Part shown: in pieces, positions 23,854-36,801 of the stretch
Numbering within the stretch: position 1 is the stretch's first letter
Layout: each line of letters starts with the position of its first letter
Assembly: GCF_017562075.2 (NCBI RefSeq)
Contig: NC_054083.1
Coordinates: 41,461,255 to 41,525,254 of the forward strand
Direction of reading: 5' to 3'
DNA from: Anopheles merus
Lineage: Eukaryota > Arthropoda > Insecta > Diptera > Culicidae
Length of the DNA stretch: 64,000 bases
Made by a program: the position numbers and the translations under genes
The notes under the pieces: generated by a model
Told to the model about the DNA's origin: nothing
Seen by the model: only the letters and a program-made list of their open reading frames with translations
The model's database searches: none

Positions 23854-26800
23854 GGGTGTTTCAGCTTTCCCAGCGATGCTGGACGACGGTTTGGTTATGC
23901 ATATTTTATTTTATCCTTGCTTCCACGTCTTCACGTCCCATTTTTTTTTCTTCCTTTCAGTCCTTCAGAGTAATGCTGCAGACTTCGTGTCGTTTCGCCA
24001 CCACCGCTCTCTAGCCCTAACCCATCGTCTGAGCATCGCGTCTGCTGCTGATGGTGATGATGATGAGCAACGATTTGTGGCCACCGCTGGGTTTAGTGTA
24101 GCAACAATGGTGTGAGGCGATTTTTTCCCTTCTCTCCAATGCCAGTGACTTTGACCGGTTTACACCAAACCCTAGCCAAGGAGTCCTTTGGGTCAGTGAA
24201 TATAATGTATGCTAAAGAGCACTAACTCCATCGATGGGCGACGATGATGGGAAAGCTTTCTAAACTTTCTTTTAAGCATCTTCATTGGCACTGTTACGAG
24301 ATTCCCCAGTGGTTGTGTTTCGGTTGTAGTGTGGCCCAAGTAATGCACACAGCAGGATTGTGTTGGAGTATCCTCAGTGATTGGCATTTTCAGAGAAACT
24401 CTTTGATTAACCAACTTGCATAATCAAACTCGAGGAAAAAGCTCTCTTGCGGCTCTCGGCTATCGGCATAACCACTTTAAAGTGCCACCTACATTCATCA
24501 AAAGACACCCAACTGTACGTTGACTTCCCTAGAGGACGTCGCACATGGCCAACGCCTCCACGACTATCTGGGTTTGAGCGCAAGAGCTTTTCATTTTACA
24601 AAAAAAAAGGATCCTACAGTCTATGCCCTTTAAACGTTGGGTGGGCTTGGGTAAAGTGAGTTTGCTGGGATGTTGCTTAGTAGCCAACACATCCTCCACA
24701 TATGAACGAGTCTTTCGACGAGCCTGAAACGACCGAACCTCAACAACCGAAACAAAAATTCCTTCGAGTTTCGAGATGGGCGCTGGGTGAAGAATGGCAT
24801 CAGGACGGGTCAATTGAGAAGTCAATTTAAAGAATTATGTGCGGTAACTACCCCCGGGTTGCCGGTTTGTCACATTTGTTGCACGAGCTCACTTGCCTGC
24901 TGGAGGCATCGCAACCAACATCAAACGAACGCCGTGATTCAGTTTTTGTTTGTGTTTTTTTGCCTTACTGCTCAAGGACAAACAAGCTCCTCTGTGTTCG
25001 CGGGAAGTGTGTTTAGGTCCCGCCGTCGTTTTCTCCAGGATCGTCTGCCGCGGTGTGGCAGCGTGTTCGATACATTAGCGATGGTTCGTGGTAAATTGGA
25101 GCCTCCAACTCGTGTGTACGCGCCATTGACAGTTTGCTGCTTCGCAAGGTCGTCGCAAGCAGACTAGCCTACCAAACGCTCTACAAACAACCACACGCTG
25201 TTGGTGAAGTGAATACAATTTAAAAGCTTTTCAGTCTGCCTTTCAGAAGCGCCCGACAGTGGAGAGCGCTTTGTTTGCGCTTCTTTCCCTTCCGAACACG
25301 CTGTAAAAAGACGCGCACCGAGCAAAAGGAGCAATTTGCAGCACCTGCGAACCGGCAACCGGCACTTGTCTCTGAGTAAGCAGAAATAAAATAAACGATT
25401 GCCCTGCCCAAACAAAAAGGAGGTGGAAAGATGGTGGAATTCAATTTTGAGAAACAAATCACACTTCCGGCGGGTGGGTTCGATATTTAACTGTCCTTCC
25501 CCCCGTACAACCAGGTAGCGTCAAACGAACGAATGACCTGAAGAAAACTCCAGCATCATTTGGCCTGTTTTTCCACCCATTCCGACCATCGGAGATGGAA
25601 TTCCTTAAGCATTTTTTCTCTCCCTATTTTGCTGTTGCTTCCCAAAGTGTTTGATCTCTTTGACTCCTTGCGCAAACGGCACGCAGAAAGCGCTTTTGCC
25701 TTTCGCGCGCTGGTACCCGGCAACTCAAGAACCGCAACCGGGAAAACAAACGACGACGAACAAAAGCAAACAGAACGCACGCGAGAAATTTTCTCTGGAA
25801 TGTTGCGCTACCTCTCACTCTCTCTCTCTCTCTCGCTAGCAGAAGCGACCCCCTCTATCGCTAATGTGCAAGCACGATCAAGAACGACCCATTGGCGTTG
25901 GCGCCAGCCATATCGGCGAAGAAATCAACCGTGTAGCGACGACCGTTCGGCACAAAGCAAAAAAAAAGGATCGCCCAAAAACCCCGCAAAGGTGCAGTAC
26001 ACGCAACCGTGCGTCATGCGTCGAGGACGCGGCAGCTGGGGTAAAGGTAGTGAAATGAAAATTGAATTTCTTCACGTTTGCTTTCTTTGGCTGACTGCCG
26101 GTGGCAGGGCAAAAAGGAAAGAACAGTAGCTAACAGGCATCCTCTCTGGGCAACCAGACGCTGCCGCACGTTTTCCAGTGGGAGCCGGCGAATTGGTTAG
26201 TTATTCTATGCTTTCATTTCGTTTGCTTCGTTTGCAGTTTGCACAATTCATTATGCCTTGATGTTTTCTCGGTAAAGCGGGCGCGGTTTGCTTACTTATG
26301 GCGCAGTGGAAGTGCTCCGGGGACGGAAGTTCCTACCCCTCAGTAAGGTCGGTTGGATTCGGTTGCACGATGGATTTGCAGTGGTTGTTAGGAGAGTATT
26401 ATTTTATTTTAATTTGTGGTTGTTTTGTTAGCTGAAATGGTCTTATACATTAATTATCAACATATTATATGCATTTACCATTTAAAATCCTTTAAGGGAA
26501 GCAGAAATTTATAGTCAAACAACTACGATAAAATTAAATAAAGGTGTGTTTTTGGTAGCCTTTAGGTGTCTACACAGCATCCTTTCAATTCAGCTCCTAA
26601 AGGATGACGACATACCGATTTAAAATTAAAAGCATAGCGAGCTCCAAAGAAACGATATTCCTACCCCCCGAAAGGTCTGTTGGTTTTTTTCGTATGCTGG
26701 TCGCTTCAGTTCTTAGATGAGTTTACATTAAACCATCTTTCCCAAAATTTAAAAATACTGACTTTTGATTCCTACTCCTTCAACCAGCTCTAATCCTTGC

Positions 26801-29575
26801 AAGAAGGCACAGGAGCACAGTCAAAAGGTTACGTTAAAAGCCGCATAATGATGTGGATCGTTGGTGTCTCTACGAGTGTGTCTCCCCATGATTATTCCAT
26901 ACGCCTGAAAACGTTAAAGACATATGCGGACTGAATACGCGAACGATGACTGAATTTCAAAGATGAAAGGAACCTTTATGGCGTTTCTAATAAGAACCAA
27001 ACACGGCCATGTCAAAAACCGCACCTGCGAAGAAGCTCCTTTCCTTCTCCAGCGCTCTTTCGTTCATTCCCCATGAATGATTGTTCAAGCGAGCAAAATG
27101 TGCGTTCTGGAACGAGTGTGGTACACACACACACACACACACACACACACGTATGAATGAATACCTGCTTGTGGGGAAATTCCATTTCCATCCCCTCGTA
27201 CAAATATGATTTATGTATCTCCACCGTGAAACGCAATCAGAGTGTAGTCGATTTTTCCCACTTTCACAACTCTTCTCGTTTGTCGACCCTTCCCATCATG
27301 CGATAACTTTCCACTTCAGCCCGAGAAGTCTTTATTAGTGTCACGGTGAATGGGTCCACAAATTGCACGCAAGCATCGCTGAAAGGCTGCGACTGTAACA
27401 GCGTCCCTGTTGACCTTTGCAATCTAACCGAACCGAACGGAGCATGTAGCCGTAGTGTCTTACCGGAAGAACTCGGGGGAAAAAGTTTTACCCCAACGGG
27501 GAAAGGAGAGGACACATGACAACGGGAAATCGCAATAAAGTGTGTTGCACCGTAGCTTGGAACCATTGCTGCTCCAGTGCCCAAGGACAAGCCAGGAAAT
27601 CGGACAAACAAATATCCGGCTAATTCCGGTACCATCCGGATATGGATACGGAAGGTCATTTCAGAAGGCCTGCAAGTTATCCTGAAGTTGGATCCGAAGG
27701 CGTAGCAATCTATTTTCCACCCGAACCCAAATTACTTTGCCTAGTGCAGCACTGCGGCTATCAACTATGGAAGGAAGGGACAATGCTTTCCAATGCGGCC
27801 CACACATGGTCGTGTCGAAACAATTTGCTGACAATTTTTCTCCTTTTCCCTTAATGGAAAAGAGGTGGCGACTTTGGATACATTGGTTTGGAGCATTTGA
27901 AGGAGGGTAAAGTAAACACAGAGCCCTACTACAAACGCAACCAAAGTAATCGAACACCAAACAGCGAGTGGAATGACCGGAACGGAGAGAAATGGGCTAG
28001 AGAGAAAGAAACTTCAGACTAGTGCGCCGGTAAGGCTAAAAAGCATTCCAAAAAGCGACGTCGGGCGTCACGTCGACCCACTGTCATCGTTCTTCAGGCT
28101 TCAGGGCCGGTTTCCCTCGGGTTGGTGTTTTTCTTTCTCCCTTCCTCCTCCATGTCTGTCGCTGCCTGTTCGGTGGTAGAATTCCTTCGAGACGTTGCGT
28201 TGGAACAAATGAACGAAAAGGCCCCAGCAAAAGGGCACGTGTGCATGGGCACGTGAAAGGGCCCACTGTATCCTTCGCTTCACTAGCTTCACAGTCTGAG
28301 CTCAACCGGCCCGAACAAAACCGCACCCGCAAGCGAACAATGCGCAATCATCACGGATTTTTTCGTCCCGTTGTGGGTTTTTTTTTTTGCTTCTTGCTTC
28401 ATATCCTTCCTTTGGCGTGCTCTTCATTTTGCGCACCAAACCATGCGAATGATTCGTTTAGCTTGTGGACGGCACAGAGGGAAGTGTGGGCTTGTACAGT
28501 GTGTCTGAGCTGAGCTTCACTTCATGAGGCAGAGTACAGCAGCTTGCTTTTTTTTTTGGGGGAGGGATGGTTTGCTTTCTCCGCTCGGTTTGATGTTAAA
28601 GCTCATGCTAATTTATTACTCCCGGGCGATGAGTGAGCAGAATCCCCCGGAATCAGCCAGTAGGTTGTCTGCTGAGGTGAGGTGAGGTGAGTGGCAAGCA
28701 AAGAGTAATGATGGCGGTAAATGAGGCATTCTTATTGAAAGCTAAATCAATAGTCGTAACGATACTTTCGAAACGAGCATTGTTTCATCGGAGAAGCAAA
28801 AGCGGGGGGGGAAGTAAGTACGTAAACAAATCAACAAGAGCAATGGAGTTGAAGAAGTTGAATAAGAGATACTAAGGCTAGTAGGTAGAAGGTAGTACAG
28901 GAAACCACAAAAGCCACTCTAGGTCCCACTTGCAACAGTGTAACCTACTCTCGCAAGCTCGCTCGTGCCAAATCGGGCGACCATTCATTTAATTGATGAA
29001 ACACGACCGATAAGACTAACTTCAGCTTCTCAACTTCTCAGACCAACAACAGAACCACACTTTGTTCCGAGTTAATCCAGGACAGGAGGAGTAAGTTGGT
29101 GGTTGATTGACCATTCGTTTACTTTACTCAACGCCCGAGCACCGAAAGATGCGGAAAGATCAGATCAGCTTAATGTCGGGCTACTTATCGGGCTGGCTTC
29201 TGGGCAGGAGGAACATGCAACATGGCACAGAGGATTATGTTTTTGACCACGATGATGCTGGTTGCTAAGCACTGGTACTGGTACGTGAGATCATAAAACT
29301 GGATGAGAATGATACTTAAATTAGCTTTGGCAAACGCCGAAGCTGATTCTGATGATAATAGGTGTCGGAAGCATAAATCTGTATTACCACCGTAAGCTTT
29401 CACCTCCAGGCACACGTACGGCGGCGGCGTACGCACACACTGGATGCTTTGTGTTTGTTATTATCGCCTTTCTAGCTTGTGAGTGCCTTTGTTGTGATAC
29501 TGACACGGTTCATTTTCTAGTTTCACTCCTTCCAGTGAGTTCCCTTTGGTGAGAGTTGAGAGAAATTTTGCCTCC

Positions 29576-29642
<67 letters not shown>
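29576..29642. repeat. (GA)n microsatellite
   Basis: About 67 bp of GA dinucleotides with one AT interruption at about 29590. Confidence 0.95.
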
Positions 29643-29644
<2 letters not shown>

Positions 29645-30079
29645 AGCAAGAGTAAGAGAGGTTTTAAATAGAGAATAGAATAGTTGGAGTGAGCTTAGAA
29701 GTTGTCTATGCTCTTATTTGCTTTCTAGAGAACGACAGCAAACATCACATTTTGGATGGTTTTTTGTTTGTTTAATTGATTCTAGAGGGCGCTGAAGTGC
29801 TGTGCAGATGGCGCTAGCGATTTAAGCTTCCAAAATGGACTTAAGGGCATTGTAATTATTGTTTTCATTGCTTTTTTTTAACTTTTATCATTCTGGGTAA
29901 GCTTGTACATTACGTCTATTCAATGCATCTGTTGACATTAATTTCAAGCCCAATCTCACGCATCATCGTACATCATCAGCTGATTGCTGTAAGCTCTTTC
30001 CCTTGAATCATTCAAACAGTACATGGACGCTTAGGGATGAATCTAAAACACGCTCACATAGACAAATAGATACAAAAAT

Positions 30080-30080
<1 letters not shown>

Positions 30081-30140
<60 letters not shown>
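30081..30140. repeat. (CA)30 microsatellite
   Basis: Sixty bases of perfect CA repeat. Confidence 0.97.
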
Positions 30141-30141
<1 letters not shown>

Positions 30142-32136
30142 GCAATTCTCCTCTCGATGAATCAATTTCACGCTACGTTAGGTCGTGTTTTACAGTAAAT
30201 TGGAGCGCTTTTCACATTATCGCTTATCTGGCTGACTGCATGTCCACTTGTAGTCACCGGAAGACCGGGGCTAGCTTTGCTCTGTTCGGTGCGGTTCATA
30301 AATATCGTCCCATCCCCCGATTCCATCTCCAAGCAACCAGAACCCTGTGAATGTAACAAATTTTCCCATTCCTGTGCCCCTCTCCAGCAACAACGGCAAA
30401 ACGTAACAAAAAAAAACACACCAACAAGACTCTCGCGAAGTTCTCGGGTGGAAACTTTTTCCCAGGAACCAACACAATCACGCGAAGGGTGATTGTTTTC
30501 CTACTACTACTATTTTGTGTTTTATTTTACTTGCCAGCTAGATACAAAGGTTTGACATACGACTTGAAAATTGACAAAAGCAAGTACCGGCGTGTGTACA
30601 CGTAATTCGTTGGGCCAGAGCCGCTACCACTTTCTTGGAGACCGTCCAATACCTGTTGCCGTAGCTTCGCCGGCCATGGATTGTGCAACCAGGAAGTGCG
30701 CAAAAAAAAATGGAAGAAAGAAAACATTGGCACATTTTTCCCGCGGAATGCAGCAATACCGCTGGAACTCTTTTGTTACTTAAACTTTAACATTCCTTCT
30801 TCCAACTTTCCAGCAGCAGCAGCAGCAGCAACAGTGGAAAGGCAGCAAAGGTGGAAAGCAAACCGAACACAAAATGAAGTACAGTAGCTCCCAAGGGAAC
30901 GCGATTGTGTACGATTTGCAGAAGAGCAAAAAAAAAGGTATGTTTATCATAACTTTTGCTCACTTCGTGTACTTTACCATTAGGAAACCTCGCTCAGGAT
31001 AGGCAGAGAGGAGGACGCGCAGATGGACACGCGCGAGAGTAATGATCAAGCGGGCAAAGATAGGCAACAATTTATAACTCAATTCATTTTTCGCGCACAA
31101 AACTTGCAAGCGCGAGGGACGTGCTGGATAAGGCATGTAAGGCTAACTGCGCGCCCCGAGTGATAGCCGAGACGAGCAGCGAGAAATGCAGGATGGTAAA
31201 TAATCATAGCCCTGCTGTGCCACTCTTTGCATAAGGTCTTGGGTGTGTTTTTGGTGTTCTGCTTCTTTCTTGCTCCTAGGGAAAGCATTTACTTTGCGCT
31301 ACGCGGCAAGGAGGTTTTGTGTGAATGCGATTGCCCACAAAAAGCCATATTTCATGCTTCTCCAGCTTGAAGGGGTTTTTTTTTTGTTTTGTTTTTGCTC
31401 GTAGCGTTGGGTTTGGGAAGTTGCAAAGTGGTAGCATTCCATGTGTCCAAACTGAGACAGCCCGCTGCAAGAACGCAGCTGCTGCACACACGGCCGAGGC
31501 GAAATATAGCCAAATAAATTCCAGCTTATGCAGAAATGCGCTCCAACTTTTTTTTTTTTGGGGGGAAGAGTTGCAAACTTCACTTGCAACCCAACGAGGT
31601 CTCGTGCAAATTGAAATGTGTGTACTGGGAAAGGGAGCAAGACCTTCAGAGCGGTTACATTCGCAACCTTGGTGCGTCTTGGGCGAAAAAAAAACGGAAG
31701 CGCAATTGTAGCCTTCAATCGTTTACGGCAGCACCATTACAAAACTGGGAACAAGGGGAGGGCTTTCCGAAATTGAATCGTGTAGACGATTGGAACCTCA
31801 CTCGCTTCTCGAGTGAGTCTCGTAACACCCAACACACACACACACACACAAACACACATGGGTATCGACTCTCCGCCCTCTCAGTACCAATGTACTGGAA
31901 CCGGATGTGCCAGTCGTTGGAAAGCGGAAGGAAAATGGAAATCCCTCAGCACAAAACGCCGCAAGCAAGGACACCGCTCCGGCAAGACGTGCAAAGAAAG
32001 CCAGAGTGCAAAGAAGGGCGCCCATCGCTCGATATCAACAGGAGCGAACGAACCACCAGAGGTTGGCTCGTTGTTGCTGGCTGGCAGTGGCAAAAACTGG
32101 AGCCGAGAAAATAAATAAAAGTTTTCATTTAAACTT

Positions 32137-32322
32137 TCACTCCGCTCGCTTGCTGTAGTACACCGATATGCCATTGTGTTGTTTGGGCGTCAGCGGGCGC
32201 CCTAGGCCTTTGGAAGGAAGGTGGCACGTGGGTGGTTTCTTCACTTCAACGGTGCGCGCTTTCAAAATCAAATTCTGCAAACTTCCACTGCTTCCCCAGT
32301 GTGATGAGTTGTTATTGCTCAT
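32137..32322 (-). CDS. Possible small ORF, 61 aa, unrecognised
   Basis: The minus-strand ORF begins MSNNNSSHWGSSGSLQN and ends HNGISVYYSKRAE before TGA. About 62% of its codons end in G or C, somewhat above the local background, and the composition is mixed rather than repeat-derived. It is basic, with one cysteine and no signal peptide. No TATA box or poly(A) signal was found close by. It could be the last exon of a spliced gene, a stand-alone small protein or a chance frame. Confidence 0.22.
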   Translation of the reverse strand: MSNNNSSHWGSSGSLQNLILKARTVEVKKPPTCHLPSKGLGRPLTPKQHNGISVYYSKRAE

Positions 32323-33999
32323 TCCGCTTGTTGAGATGCAATTTCAACCAGTATCTTCGTACCAATCTGCTGGATGGTGTGGTTTGTGCGCCGGAATCAC
32401 TCCCTTCGTTCGCTTTACTTCCCTTCTTGGAAGGGAAAACATCTCGAGGACAGATGGTCCTGCGGCAGGGAATAGCCGGAAGCGTTAAACGCCTAATCAG
32501 GTTATAGTTTGTCAGCGATCAATTTGTAGTTTTCTGCCCAAACGAAGAACCTTCTTGGTGTTCTGAGGGGGAGGGTTTTGGGAATTGGGACTGTCATATG
32601 TTGCTGTGGAGTTGGAAAAAGTTAGTGTTGACTAATATTACGAGACACTCTGTTAACTTTTGGTCATGTCCTTAGAGAAGAGCTTAGCCTTTGGACACTA
32701 CAGTGCCATCTGACGGGAAAGATATGGAACTTAAAGAAAGAAGTTCTATTTTATCGTATTCGCGTCAGTGTTTGGAGCATCTCTGCTTCAGATTTTTCAC
32801 AGTTTATTTATAACAAATCCATTACTGAAGCATTTCAACAGCATAAAAGATGCCGTAAAAGGGTAAAATACGGATTTTGTTGTTTTCTTGTTGTTCTCAC
32901 TAAAGGCCTAAAGCAGTCGATGCAGCCGCCCAGCTTGACGAATCAACGTCAACAAAATGCAACGTCCCTTGAGCAACACTGTCTGCAGCAGAGTCCAAGG
33001 AACGTACCCAACCGTGGTATCCTTTTTAGCAAGTTTTCTTTCCATTTTCCATGTTGCTTAAATTCAAACATCCGGCCAAGCCCCAAGTGATGGATGTAAC
33101 AAGGGACGACAGCCCGAACTCAGCGACGACGCCGTCGGACGATGAAGAACGGTTTTATTCTTGTGCTCAAAACGTGTTACCGTACGTGTGCTTGGTTTCC
33201 TATGTTCTCAGCTCTTTGGGCTTTAGCTGGTCAACTTTTGCACACTTGTTGGCAAAGTAAATGCTAAAGGTAACTGGTACTGAAAGGAACAAAACACAAA
33301 CGGAACTAGTACCACCAAACTCACTACTACTAGTGCTAGAAGTACTCACCCTGGTGCAGTTGGTCTGTACGATGATTTTTGCTGAGGTTGTGTAATTTCT
33401 TATCTTCCGCTGCTTTGCTGCATCCGGGTAAAGTTTTCTGTGATAGTTTAGTACAACCTTGGTCATGTATATTTTATTGCTCTTACAGCAAGTCGTGTAA
33501 AAGTGAGTTGCAGCTTATCTTACACGTTTTGTTTGCACTTTTGTTGAAGGAAATGGATAGAATTCTTGGTACTAGAAATGGTACTTTTACGTTCTTCGTC
33601 TCCGGTAAGCTCGTTTGTGCTCGAAGAGCTCTGAATCGTTTTTGTTTATTTATCTACTGTATCATGAAATTCCTCTGATGTCCAGACGTTACTGAATGGA
33701 ATGGGAAGCAATGTTAACAGAGCCTTCGTCTTGTTCTTTTCCCCCAATTTGCTTCCCTCTCATCTATCACATCCACACCCAGCTGGACCGATGTACAATG
33801 AATTCCAAACAGTAGCTTCCAGCGTTGGAATTTCCAGTCCAGGATGTAATAAACAATTTAATTGGTTTTAGAATTAGCCAACCTTTCTGCTCTTTGGATA
33901 ATTTATGATCCTTTGAAGCAGTCTCCGCAGGGAGAGAGGAATGACACAGGAAAACAATCAAAACAAAATGCCCTGAACTTGTTATTTTTGTGAATAGCT
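32323..33999. other. Spacer downstream of the 34 kb genes
   Basis: No supported gene. A 69-codon plus-strand ORF at 33051-33260 has a short acidic Ser/Thr-rich stretch that looks coding-like, but no good splice donor follows it. Confidence 0.5.
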
Positions 34000-34005
34000 T
34001 TTATT
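34000..34005 (-). terminator. Poly(A) signal of the 158-aa secreted protein gene
   Basis: AATAAA on the minus strand, about 200 bp beyond the stop codon at 34202. Confidence 0.5.
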
Positions 34006-34201
34006 GCCCTTTATATCCCAAAATACATCGCAAAAGGATCCTTTCAGCATATACTACACGGCGTTAGTTGATATAACTTAATTTACACGTACAACGGAAT
34101 GTGCTGGCGAGTCCAAAATTAACTTCTGCCGACTCTCAGCCGACATGGAATGGGAATGAGATCCGGTTCGTACCCCGCTTGGATGGCCGATTCGACCACG
34201 T

Positions 34202-34678
34202 CTAGGGCACCAGCCTTACACCGACCGGACGGGCACCGGGTGCAACACGACGCAGCTCCTCCTCGTTCTTCAGCTCCCGGATCTGCACCTGATCGCCCTG
34301 TTCCGGACCGAGCAGCGCACGGATTGCTTTGCGAATCTCCTCGTTCAGCTTTTCCTCCGACGGGTTACCCTTCACCACGATGACCTGCTGCTCGTAGTTG
34401 CGCTCCTGCTCGGCACTCGGGGCGCCAGCCTTTGTAGGTGTAGCTGGTACGGCTTTACTCGTCGGTGCACTCTGATGACCACCGGCTGGATGTTGTGCCG
34501 TGGGAGTTCTCGCTCTGCGCATCATCCGCGAGCTGGACCGTGCGATCGGTTTCGACGCCACGATCTTGTCGTTGCTGTCACTGCTCGCATCTTTGGCGGT
34601 GTCGTCTGCTAGCACAATCGTTGCCAATAGGGCAATCAGCAGCACGGAGGGTAGCAAATATCTTCGCAACAGTACCAT
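34202..34678 (-). CDS. Secreted orphan protein, 158 aa
   Basis: A single-exon minus-strand ORF with ATG at 34678 and TAG ending at 34202. The start is chosen because it opens a typical signal peptide: MVLLRRY, then hydrophobic LLPSVLLIALLATIVLA with cleavage likely before DDTAKD. An upstream in-frame ATG would prepend a Cys/Val run encoded by a GT repeat in the leader. The mature protein has a Ser/Lys/Arg-rich segment, a Pro/Ala/Thr-rich low-complexity middle, and a charged C-terminal part (about residues 92-150) alternating Glu and Lys/Arg that should be helical. There are no cysteines, so no disulfide fold is expected. A TATA box 120 bp upstream, an initiator-like word and a downstream poly(A) signal complete a compact gene. 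It lies downstream of the chitinase on the same strand but has its own promoter. I do not recognise the family. Confidence 0.75.
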   Translation of the reverse strand: MVLLRRYLLPSVLLIALLATIVLADDTAKDASSDSNDKIVASKPIARSSSRMMRRARTPTAQHPAGGHQSAPTSKAVPATPTKAGAPSAEQERNYEQQVIVVKGNPSEEKLNEEIRKAIRALLGPEQGDQVQIRELKNEEELRRVAPGARPVGVRLVP

Positions 34679-34800
34679 AATGACACACACACACACACTC
34701 ACACAAACGCAACGAAACGGATCACTTGCTAACAGCGCGTAGATCTTCCTCGGAACGGCTCGCACCGGCAACTAATGATGCATCCGTAGCGGGCGGTTCA

Positions 34801-34808
34801 TTTTTATA
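34801..34808 (-). promoter_or_regulatory. TATA box for the 34.2 kb gene
   Basis: TATAAAAA on the minus strand. An initiator-like TCATT has its A at 34776, 32 bp from the first T of the TATA box, which is ideal spacing. This gives a 5' leader of about 100 nt containing a CA/GT repeat. Confidence 0.65.
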
Positions 34809-35816
34809 GAGTTTATTCTGGGGCCTGAGCTCCAAAAACCGGCTTGAGCGGTTTTTTTTTCTTCTGCGCGGCATTGCTCCCTTCCCCACTTATTTTGTGT
34901 AGTTTTTGGCGAGAGTTGAGAGGATGGGAGAGGATAGAGGGTTTACATAATCTCATCGATCACCGAAGTTCGATATGGCGAACGGGGCAAATGAAAGCGA
35001 ATCTTGTACCGATTGAAATGAGTTCGAAAGAGAGGCCGAGAAATGTAAAAGAGGGAAGTTAGCAACGTTTCGATTAAAATAGAATTTCAAAAAAGTTAAC
35101 AAAACCCGCCAGTTTAAAGGTTTATAGAGCGTTTTAGTAATTAACCGGAATATGTTAAATTCAGTTTAGAGGCAGCGAGCTTTATTTTATTGCTCGGATT
35201 AAACATTTGCCCCAAAACTAAGGAAATTGCAGGTCATTTGCCAGTCGGTCAGTTTTCGACGCGAGATCGAACACGAGCAAACCTGCCTTTAGAGATTACG
35301 GTTTAAGGTCGTGCTGATTTACACGTCGTACCCGTGGCTTGGCTCGGGGATGCTTTCGGGGCTTTGATTAGAATGCTCGAAACCGGTCCCTCCCGAAAAC
35401 TGGAACTTCGAACAAAGTCAAGAACTTCGTATGCAAATAAAGCCATCCATTGCCGTGCGGAGTTGATTTAGGTTCCCCATGGGGAGCTCCGAAACTAGCG
35501 CTAAACAAACAGAACGTACCAAGCAAAAAAACACGAAATTTGGGATTGGTTGGATAGCTCTGGTTTCGGTTTCCCAGTGATGATAGTATTAAAGCACACT
35601 GTGCAAATAAGAAATCTACTCGGATCGGATATCTATTACGACCATCCTCCACCACACAGATACTCTATTGAAATGCGCAAATAACCCTTAAAGCATCCCA
35701 AGGCACGCAGTATGGTTGTTTTCTTTCCGCAAACGAAAGTATAAAGCACGATCCGTGTGCACGGTTTGTCTTCAGTTTGCTTTCGTTTTCATCATTTCAA
35801 ATACCCTTTGCTGGCC

Positions 35817-36766
35817 TCACGCCTTCCGCACGTAGCCCAACATTCGCAGCACGGTTTGCAGCAGCGGGTATGCCTCATTGTGACAATCGCCCTGAAAGTC
35901 GTCCGTATCGATCGTCCAAAGCATAATGCCGCCAAGCTTTTTGTCCATCGCGTACTTCACCTTCGTGCCGATCGTTTCGATCCCATCGAACGTCATCCAC
36001 TGATCGTCGTGGTACGCGTACTTTACTGCATTTTGTGCCAAAGATTTAACCACCCAGGGGTTGGGTGTGGTACGGTTTGGCTTCAACATCTCACACACTT
36101 CATTGTAGCCGAGCGAACCGGCGCTGCGAGTGTAGGGACCGGGTGCTCCAGGGCTGACGGCTTTGATCCCCGGTGCCATCAGACGGCTCGGTACGACGGT
36201 GTACGTTTTCGCGTGAGTTGTGATGCCTAGGGAGAACTTGTCCATCGGGCAGCCGCTCTTGCTGATGTACGCGATCGTTGTATCCTGCCGAAGGGAGATA
36301 ATTAATGAATTCGTGCCAGAGAGATCCTCCCTGTTCCTTACAATAGTCTCGCCGGTGGAAGAATCTCCATACAGTGGAGCATCCAGCGTTGCCTTATCGC
36401 TTCTCGAGTAGTCGTACGTCATCAGATTGATAAAGTCTAGCTCTTCGCACAGCTTGGGCAGATCGTAACCGGCCTGCAGGATCTGCTTCGAGGCACTAAC
36501 TGCGGCCGTAAGTATCTTATTCCGGCGTGCGAACCTATTCCGCAGCGCTTGCACGAGCAGGACAAAGTTTTCGCGATCCTCTGGAATGCCCCCGCGCTGG
36601 AAGAACAAACCTGAAGGTGATTTTGTTTGCTGGGGATGATCGGGATGCGTAACTTACCATTGTAGGATACTCCCAGTCGAGATCTAGCCCATCGAACCCA
36701 TAGTGCACGAGGTAGCGAAGCGTTTGATCAGCAAATGCGTCACGCGTTGACTCACGTTCGGCCATC

Positions 36767-36801
<35 letters not shown>

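Larger units (their letters stand above)
23133..32136. other. Long spacer rich in microsatellites
   Basis: No supported gene. ORFs up to about 190 codons (near 25560-26129, 27264-27659 and 31299-32114) overlap on opposite strands, include repeat-encoded runs and lack domains or coding bias. Microsatellites include CT at 23770-23851, CA at 27123-27150, GA at 29576-29642 and a perfect 60-bp CA tract at 30081-30140. A gene with exons too short to recognise by eye cannot be excluded. Confidence 0.5.

Noticed and set aside
27264..27659. 131-codon minus-strand ORF
   Set aside because: Third positions are not biased and no family pattern is visible.
33051..33260. 69-codon ORF with a coding-like acidic segment
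   Set aside because: No good donor follows, the second half is AT-rich and hydrophobic without pattern, and there is no promoter support.
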